64,000 bases of DNA, taken from NCBI GenBank assembly GCA_025927475.1, contig JAICLL010000009.1:1-64000 (forward strand), in the 5' to 3' direction. Of this stretch, positions 62,801-64,000 are shown one piece after another. The DNA comes from Pirellulales bacterium (GTDB lineage Bacteria > Planctomycetota > Planctomycetia > Pirellulales > JAICIG01). Position numbers and translations under genes: made by a program. The notes beneath the pieces were generated by a model, which saw only the letters and a program-made list of their open reading frames with translations, was not told the origin of the DNA and did no database searches. The stretch's first letter is position 1. Each line of letters begins with the position of its first letter.

Positions 62801-64000
62801 GTCTATGTTGGTTCGCGCGACGGCGTGTATGTGATGCGCACCAATCAGCAAGGCATTTGGAGCCGCTACGGCGCCTTTATGCCCGATGTGCCCGTCTACA
62901 GCTTGCAGTACGTGGCTAGCCAGCAGTTGCTGGTGGCCGGCACCTTGGGCCGCGGCGCCTTGACCTCCAGCGCCATCGGCGCCGCCGGCGACATCGCGGC
63001 CACGGTCAATGCCCAAAACGTCTCGGACGACAGCGGCGTCATCACAGGCACCGTCACGCGGTCTGGCACGTTCGGCAATCTGACCGTCACGCTCAACAGT
63101 AGCGACCCGGCGCTGGTGCCGCGCACCACCGTCACGATTCCCGACGGCCAAAGCTCGCAAACCTTCTCGATCAACGTCAACGAGTCGCTTGACGCCAACG
63201 GCAACGAGGTAGCCATTCCGCGCGAAACTGTCATCCTGACGCCGTTCGCGGGCGGGCTGAACTCGGTCGCCACCTACGTCAACATCACCGAAGATAATCC
63301 GACCGGCCAAACCACCAGCGACGATGTGCCGGCCCTCACGGTGGCGCTGTCGGCCGACGAGATGAACCCGAATTTGGGAGTCAACTCGATCACCGGCACG
63401 GTCAGCCGCAACACGCCCACCGACCAGCCGCTGACCGTCACGCTGGCGGTCAGCGATCCGACGCGGGCCTCGGCCGTTCAGAACGGCAGCGCCACAGTGG
63501 TCATTCCCGCCGGCGCGCAGTCGGTGAATTTCACGCTGAACTACGTCGATCAGTTTGCCAACGACGGCCAGCCGCACTGGGTGACGGTCACCGCGGCCGG
63601 CATCACCTATCAGGGCCTGGGAATTACCAGCGACAACGGCGACGGCAACGACGACGAAGGCGCCGAAGCGGCCGACCCCACGGGCGCCGGTCTCGACGGC
63701 GATGAAGGCTTTACCATCAAGGTCGATGCGGCGCAACACCTATTGTCGTACGATCGCCGCGGCGACGCCAACATCAATCGCGATCAGGGCCAGGTGCTCA
63801 TTTCGGCGAGCCGCATCTCAAACTCGCTCGATTACGGCATCGTGGTCGAAGCGGCCCCCCGCGACGTGTTTGGCAATCTGCCGCACCCCGGCGTGCCGCT
63901 CAATCTCAGCACGATCAACACCGACCGCATCGCGCCGGGCGCCACCATCAAAAACAACCTGCTGGTGGGCAATGGCGCCGGCGGCATCCAATTTTTGGGC
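47816..64000 (+). CDS. Giant LEPR-XLL multidomain surface protein, 3' end beyond the window
   Basis: The frame stays open for 5,395 codons to the window edge. The ATG at 47816 has AGGAGA seven bases upstream. Domains, by residue: 40-54 LEPR-XLL motif (SLERFEERFMLNAGPE); about 343-562 matrixin-like fold with the zinc site degenerate (MQQVGRLLGLGDDAEGPPGT); at least eight copies of a DG-x-TF...TFEF...AAAIN module (about 615, 745, 1085, 1255, 1585, 1710, 1810, 3005, 3810); two beta-helix-like stretches (about 1385-1560 and 1970-2180); about 2320-2550 a choice-of-anchor L domain (FEFQFGSEEYPDFVGSPYND); about 2600-2690 PPC-like; about 4040-4280 and 5060-5270 Calx-beta-like; about 4290-5050 a BNR/Asp-box propeller with five visible SADGGQTW-type boxes. 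It is probably exported and cell-surface bound. Confidence 0.9.
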   Translation, partial: MGMWRSLHPFHTSSSPSRRSALGRRRSSRAERQRRARRVRSLERFEERFMLNAGPELISILANNGDVVYAPYTAGQTPSLHTAPRELDLLFNQGTNLDPTTLGGVQLVSAGADGKLNTADDVSLEPGFVGIGNLPNELVVRFAQSLPDDLYQVTLVGKGPQALTDTNSPPDSFNSGNPAQPNLQIAFKVDAGPHVLSVVPEPVRFNPATGLLQQANNEIDVYFDKAIQSLPQQFGQLDPQLFQLIYSANTATTADDISFNPSSVSFDRATNKATLIFSTPLEAIGSGSFRLRIGDDQNVSGDRGVMTPTVVSMQEPSGGTFTTAATVPYNNGKLDQNPLQDNQVIVSSQLGADVIDPGLPFPGGNSGPGVRNVPTQQHINLSTAALSPPAPGVIPTITYNFPDIYGSTQGTGPLHNVITTAEESLTREIFQLYSYYLGVQFREVSSTELGAANLGIVTGVTQAVSPNAPSSLAAATGQSTYGNQQGYLAVMNASTFNNQATPYGGAWFQSAMQQVGRLLGLGDDAEGPPGTIMGLGLNDPATGQPAEPVFPGNADILHGQYLYRPLSDNVDLYSFTVSTPGQLSAETIAQRLVSSVINLPQTGSAAVGSAVVDGSTFTVNDGVHAPVTFEFAADGRTVTDGNLAIAYHSSDAASQVAADVAAAINAATATGSLSTHATVNVDQVVLSDLPKLTASGNQGQVTYGQQPSQLNSVLTLYSQTNVIQVTDAGVSKSGQPNGVGSGLYGSTFTVSDGVHPAVTFQYARPWEIDIAGGATGSSVVGDTISVTQGSTTKTFEFTLGALANGDPNIPIVVAATDGPAVLATKVVQAINGGSGFSSPGLANATSGGAVLISLATSDQFVTVSGSGLSLQGPGNTQGLVPVEFAPTATAHDVAVAISNAVNSNATASGLNATASVQFEQVVLGGPLTVSSSGGAGQVAYTVQRQIVSRNDDYFGNDSFLRMDLAPGIYYVAVTSTGNTQFDPNVAGSGFGGTTQGPYDLKLDFTPASQALKTLTDTDGNALRGNSNGTSGGAYDFWFNVGSTIFVDKAPPPNSAASGQPLGSVSNPYTNLGQALKVAANRIVAPAGTATLAGQTFVINDGVNTPVTFEFVQSNQSLPAGDFNVPVKYKVGDSAAAVAEAIVAAIQSSPKPLFVTPTYYDSDSEFEPAGSESGTNDPDHDENVIDLQVPAQGTAYVDVKGAPALLAGARIVRVLGTAGADNSIGVPLGATVAMGGPSGTSTQITPTSTNRGSDTFQVTAGSFSETFEFTTNSSSIKNGLLADGNLAVLVSPGASSQAIALAMAQAINSSPLSQITGGTVEAQVASSASASSNGEAWWITLAGVGTLTINTQNAPALLSVSNAAPYEIGNSQFGGALADGADLTVPQGVTVMIDAGAVFKLEGTNITVGENTPGVDYSESALQVLGTPGSSVYFTSFHDNTVGTLTDTVTSPSAGDWGGIVFGPGADLENQGVFLDTVNHARLTYGGGAVSVNGVLTPFTPIHLDGSRPAITNNTILLSHNAAISADPNSFNETIFGGPAYDPTTGASLPLSQAYIADYERAGPDIQGNTLSILQSGPQTINAVSGDQIVQGETFVVFNPGNAAAPSATFEFVNSEALLPGATLAAGTLLPDGNYAVLFSPGEPAMGSIPAVPPDTAAQVAAEIAAAINAAKIGVTAAVPAAPANSGQVVVTGVSQVVPSSPTSFNAPDSSLIVDGETFVVRNLATGVTATFEFNSTTTVAAGHVRVAYIVGDSSATVAGAMAAAINSAPNLGVLAVLNGSQVVLSGAINSQFANASSMATTARTLTAVSGNLLTDGSTFQITNSKTGAIATFQYRLDTDTPPITPSANIIIQYSLSDQDIDVANETAAAINAANLGVSAVVSSNQVSLIETPSGQFVSPISMQSAVVDNTINGLFIRTQNATTQLPETLSVSARWTATDIPYVLSDNLVIAGNPGGPLDGTPRLSGRLDIDPGVTVKLGGSHIETQMGANFIAEGTASNPIVFTSLHDDSYGGGGTFDTDGNNANTASAPALPHAGDWSGLYFAPTSQGSLDHTLIAYGGGGSTVQGNSDNFNAVEIHQAAVRIADSTLENNAAGLASDTRAGLEGNDSATIFVLGAQPAIVNNVFQNNLGATISINANSLTSTILPDPGRSTGPISRFTQFDANRGPLVRLNQIGNSLSHVAINGMLVRGATLDTSSVWDDTDIVHVVKSTIAVPNVDSRGGLLLESSSSQSLVVKFSGPSAGFTATGTPLDINDRIGGSVQVVGTPSHPVVLTALTDSTAGAGLTPDGRPQDDTNNTGIIPNVAGDVPPSFPPSGGQLTVTTTNNAAALVNAMLLRPLASGVTITSSTLVGQDTQQGTYINGDGVPLQIPQVGTILTTGDANIPDQNTNSSFTGALGAPGDPQLSALIGGTPTNDANELTINFTVDPASGIKSGKFEFQFGSEEYPDFVGSPYNDILAGFINGGPSTNFIHDSKGNLVSINSAFFNLDNSVDASGKSPFNIEYNGLTSGLVASFPVKPGANTLTIAIADASDDAFDSGVLMTDLHFSTQDVGAGGVTAAGAQSGAWQGITLDQYSNDRNVAVVNEAESANTGGAGTNDTPGTAQSLGQLAPNQKSGDDTQRLGFVVNGSISTPSDADVYTFKAQPGTQVWMDLGNTSPGLDSIVELVDANGTVLARSDNALAESNNPSLLSSSASGSAGFAGNLAMPVNSGTLLQGNDDPTNSSLNNTVYDPASQANPGLRNLMSTNPLDAGFRVVLPGNPNSATPQDYYVRVRSRGPDLTNLHGGQSSGAYQLQIRLQEQQEFPGSTVQYADIRFAKNGVDVVGLPAHSPLLGETGQAGTAQNTDASTPVGSQPDPRLNAQDLGDPLTSDRAAVSVAGNLATPTTVTWYKFELNYDFLNAVQGLNAGQKTLSTIFDVDYADGLSRPNTTISVFDSTGKLIYIGRDSNVADDQPTPNSANGLTDLTHGSAGQLDPSIGSVQLPAGAFSFIDISAAATDTTIPGNLISVTFNGVTQTFEFTAVPLPKGDTNIPITVAAGDTPAMLASKAAQAIDTAFNNPNFVTINGLRLTFPNGSVADTSGPLVTTSNTYYVAISSDAALPQPLDASFTGGSTNTLVRLEPIDSVNRVVEDHIGSQGGETAQPPGTLNPMFNGTVDTTNFTPNSPTPSQLQQIQALNASAVPFSLGDVVLFVDQGQTAAGVPGHLQTVNPFTGGLVTDIGPTRGSVVGSTGYDDIAMRDDGRLYGLTLGPAGGAVGNYDLIDTGTGTPTNFGNDNVLAAGNLGVQMHALAFVQNGVNRQLFAVGSFAGFPGGAPPFRNGFYQLDPNTGNSLNVPQTAPVLLNPTGVSGNETITGMASIGGTLYAVTDAGGLYIISSPGATASLVFVAAIKDANGNPIPFTALTAGPPDVSSGAYANDLFATDSQGKLYALSTSGALLPVFAGGATSVSLGTTNVVGLAFSTLDYNLWHVTDQRGGDPGHGIDVAPDDSRNAGSANQPQSGNLSFYFGMENPAAPGTIDVPGTTPLQSLQPGAANYVTNVDANNVNQIYNTYNLPGGALGSLQTNSFSLANYTYGDKPTLYFNYFLATQNASSSTQNPGTMLDSARVFISTDNGKTWQMLATNDSSRQQANTSQVNGELPSFASASSSAYPKSVVPQRIQQLYDTASGTWRQARIDLGDFAGQANLKLRFDFSSAGSMNQGLPGDSFGNFTSPARGQDNQHEGFYVDDITVGFAERGEMVTGDQANMNFLPTPTNPNSNAPTQILSGPYQLNIRRGTEYGVTVSPNLSDISLIHSYDTNDRLVDGFSIVAPAGNSLTDGQAFQVSDGTHVVNFEFDQGNTLTVAGKVVNNDSFTINDGTNTKQFVFIVDGNPLNPPPKQPNQVQVFVKGTDSTAVVASDIANAVNSSGLAVRAATNVDPAYTGSLAANQVRVLATGSTVPQINLSSAPELLASVALRGGTPIAYAPGFTAAQVADAITNTINANTTLVGVRAGAVRNVINGVLTTTGNRVDLFGAASLTAPNSVAGQLTVSAAAHTITETGPTATTQVTVSRSSTSSLSSPVTVQIQAFDLIRYDQDPNTGTFTLGTSEPTNNLQLISPATGQPLQAGSPMTVLIPAGESSVTFSVRAVEQIGPGGSELADGPVKVQIVATAVGYATGAETIDVNDDVQVTPTLTLSLTDPASGTILENAGAGAAHATVTRNTPDNVPLTVTLTSLDPGSARVPATVTIPVGADSVSFPIDAVDDNVLRQQAVNVILVASAINFVSGTASVAVQDDGDLSQTPQNSPSWQSQGPAPVTGGQVENVTGPNGSPQNPVDGAVETVLVNPANPDILFIGAVNGGVWETTNATSPNGPTWTPLTDSMPSLSIGALQYDTTDTTYQHLIAGIGRFSSFNATSPAGGLLAGLIVSADGGQTWAPVTPSANSPATPVGQNISGVAERGNIILAAANNFFNNTGGLLRSTDGGATFNLVSGQTGSGLPAGPITDLVGDPLDNKRFYAAVLNNNSGASTGGIFTSDDNGATWTDVTPSGLKSILNASPQGDNIRIANSGTSVYFGYEKFNAASGGAQLAAIYYSPAANLSSTTWQAMDLPSTVEAGATIGLNSLKDGTLDFSIAADLTNPNLVYVGGDAQPQPFPNSVGATTMAGRLFRGDSSKPAGNQWTPITDNGTANGSSPHAGSRHLAFDSTGRLIETDEGGIYTLSSPQTNQGVWTSLIGNLDVAEIHNVAYDTLTNTIVGEAENTGTLEQPASGSTAWTDFNPLSGGDVAIDNSNPNQSIRYTSSSFLSTFTATTYDATNKVVSVSNPPLIVNGTNGQTIRQFDVGLPYVTTLKLNSLPGFSNQLVIGGGSAVYESFDGGQTLTELTSAPNVGVGGVGAGALFGAAMAYGGTAGGIADPSVLWVGAGNKVLLRSGGFINPLTATSYAGSNVRALAINPNNWRNAVIVDDANHVWLTADGGATYTDISGNLTNVVGGAAALTADLHSVAFVPGVSANLVYVGSRDGVYVMRTNQQGIWSRYGAFMPDVPVYSLQYVASQQLLVAGTLGRGALTSSAIGAAGDIAATVNAQNVSDDSGVITGTVTRSGTFGNLTVTLNSSDPALVPRTTVTIPDGQSSQTFSINVNESLDANGNEVAIPRETVILTPFAGGLNSVATYVNITEDNPTGQTTSDDVPALTVALSADEMNPNLGVNSITGTVSRNTPTDQPLTVTLAVSDPTRASAVQNGSATVVIPAGAQSVNFTLNYVDQFANDGQPHWVTVTAAGITYQGLGITSDNGDGNDDEGAEAADPTGAGLDGDEGFTIKVDAAQHLLSYDRRGDANINRDQGQVLISASRISNSLDYGIVVEAAPRDVFGNLPHPGVPLNLSTINTDRIAPGATIKNNLLVGNGAGGIQFLG

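Noticed and set aside
49124-63739. Long minus-strand open frames opposite the giant gene (for example 49124-50800, 58898-60964, 61409-63739)
   Set aside because: They are antisense to a well-supported frame with recognisable domains, have repetitive Arg/Gly/Val-rich products without motifs and lack ribosome sites. High GC produces such shadows.

Overview
The window looks like chromosomal DNA from a high-GC planctomycete, most likely in or near the Pirellulales. The evidence is a DUF1559 pseudopilin, Ser/Thr kinases paired with ECF sigma factors, two proteins with the N-terminal LEPR-XLL export-type motif, a DUF1580 regulator, a J-like/SUMF1 fusion, a Tat-exported Gfo/Idh/MocA oxidoreductase and a giant multidomain surface protein. 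No rRNA is present. One tRNA gene is seen.

Layout. 0.2-2.2 kb: two secreted glycine-rich proteins sharing one Trp/Tyr-rich motif. 2.2-6.4 kb (minus): a three-gene signalling operon of LEPR-XLL protein, ECF sigma factor and TPR Ser/Thr kinase. 6.6-9.5 kb (minus): a polytopic GT-C-like membrane protein and an SGNH-like membrane-anchored protein. 9.7-12 kb: a ModE-ModA fusion regulator divergent from a DUF1559 pseudopilin, with a near-consensus ModE operator overlapping a good promoter between them. 12.2-14.7 kb (minus): scpB, a ketose 3-epimerase-like enzyme and an AcpH-like protein. 15.5-23.0 kb: a compact 7.4 kb integrative element in the 3' half of a tRNA(CAU) gene, bounded by 44-bp direct repeats. 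It carries an integrase, a toxin-antitoxin pair, a family A DNA polymerase and small regulators.

23.1-26.4 kb (minus): sigma factor, anti-sigma factor with two heme-c motifs, a histidine-bearing membrane protein and a mutarotase. 26.5-27.9 kb: hypCD. 28.2-29.9 kb: a small membrane protein and an oxidoreductase. 29.9-35.3 kb: two membrane-fusion proteins (one with EF-hands) divergent from a TolC-like lipoprotein. 35.4-41.8 kb: trmL, a MoxR/ChlI-like AAA+ ATPase, a secreted cyclase, a Uma2 nuclease, ribF and an RlmM-like methyltransferase. 41.9-45.7 kb (minus): a J-like/SUMF1 protein and prpBC-type methylcitrate genes. 45.8-47.4 kb: a membrane protein. 47.8 kb to the window end: one open frame of at least 5,395 codons.

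The strongest unusual observations are these. (1) The attachment core lies inside the integrase reading frame, so integration appears to cut off and replace the integrase C-terminus; a 77-codon ORF at the far end of the element would rejoin it in frame in the excised circle. (2) A ModE box sits between the -35 and -10 of a promoter next to a ModE-ModA one-protein sensor. (3) An anti-sigma factor carries a zinc-finger ZAS motif inside and two CXXCH motifs outside the membrane. (4) The giant protein contains a metalloprotease-like domain that has lost its zinc ligands and a repeatedly used module. (5) A family of intergenic palindromes with core CCGGCCCTTGTGGCCGG is scattered through the window.
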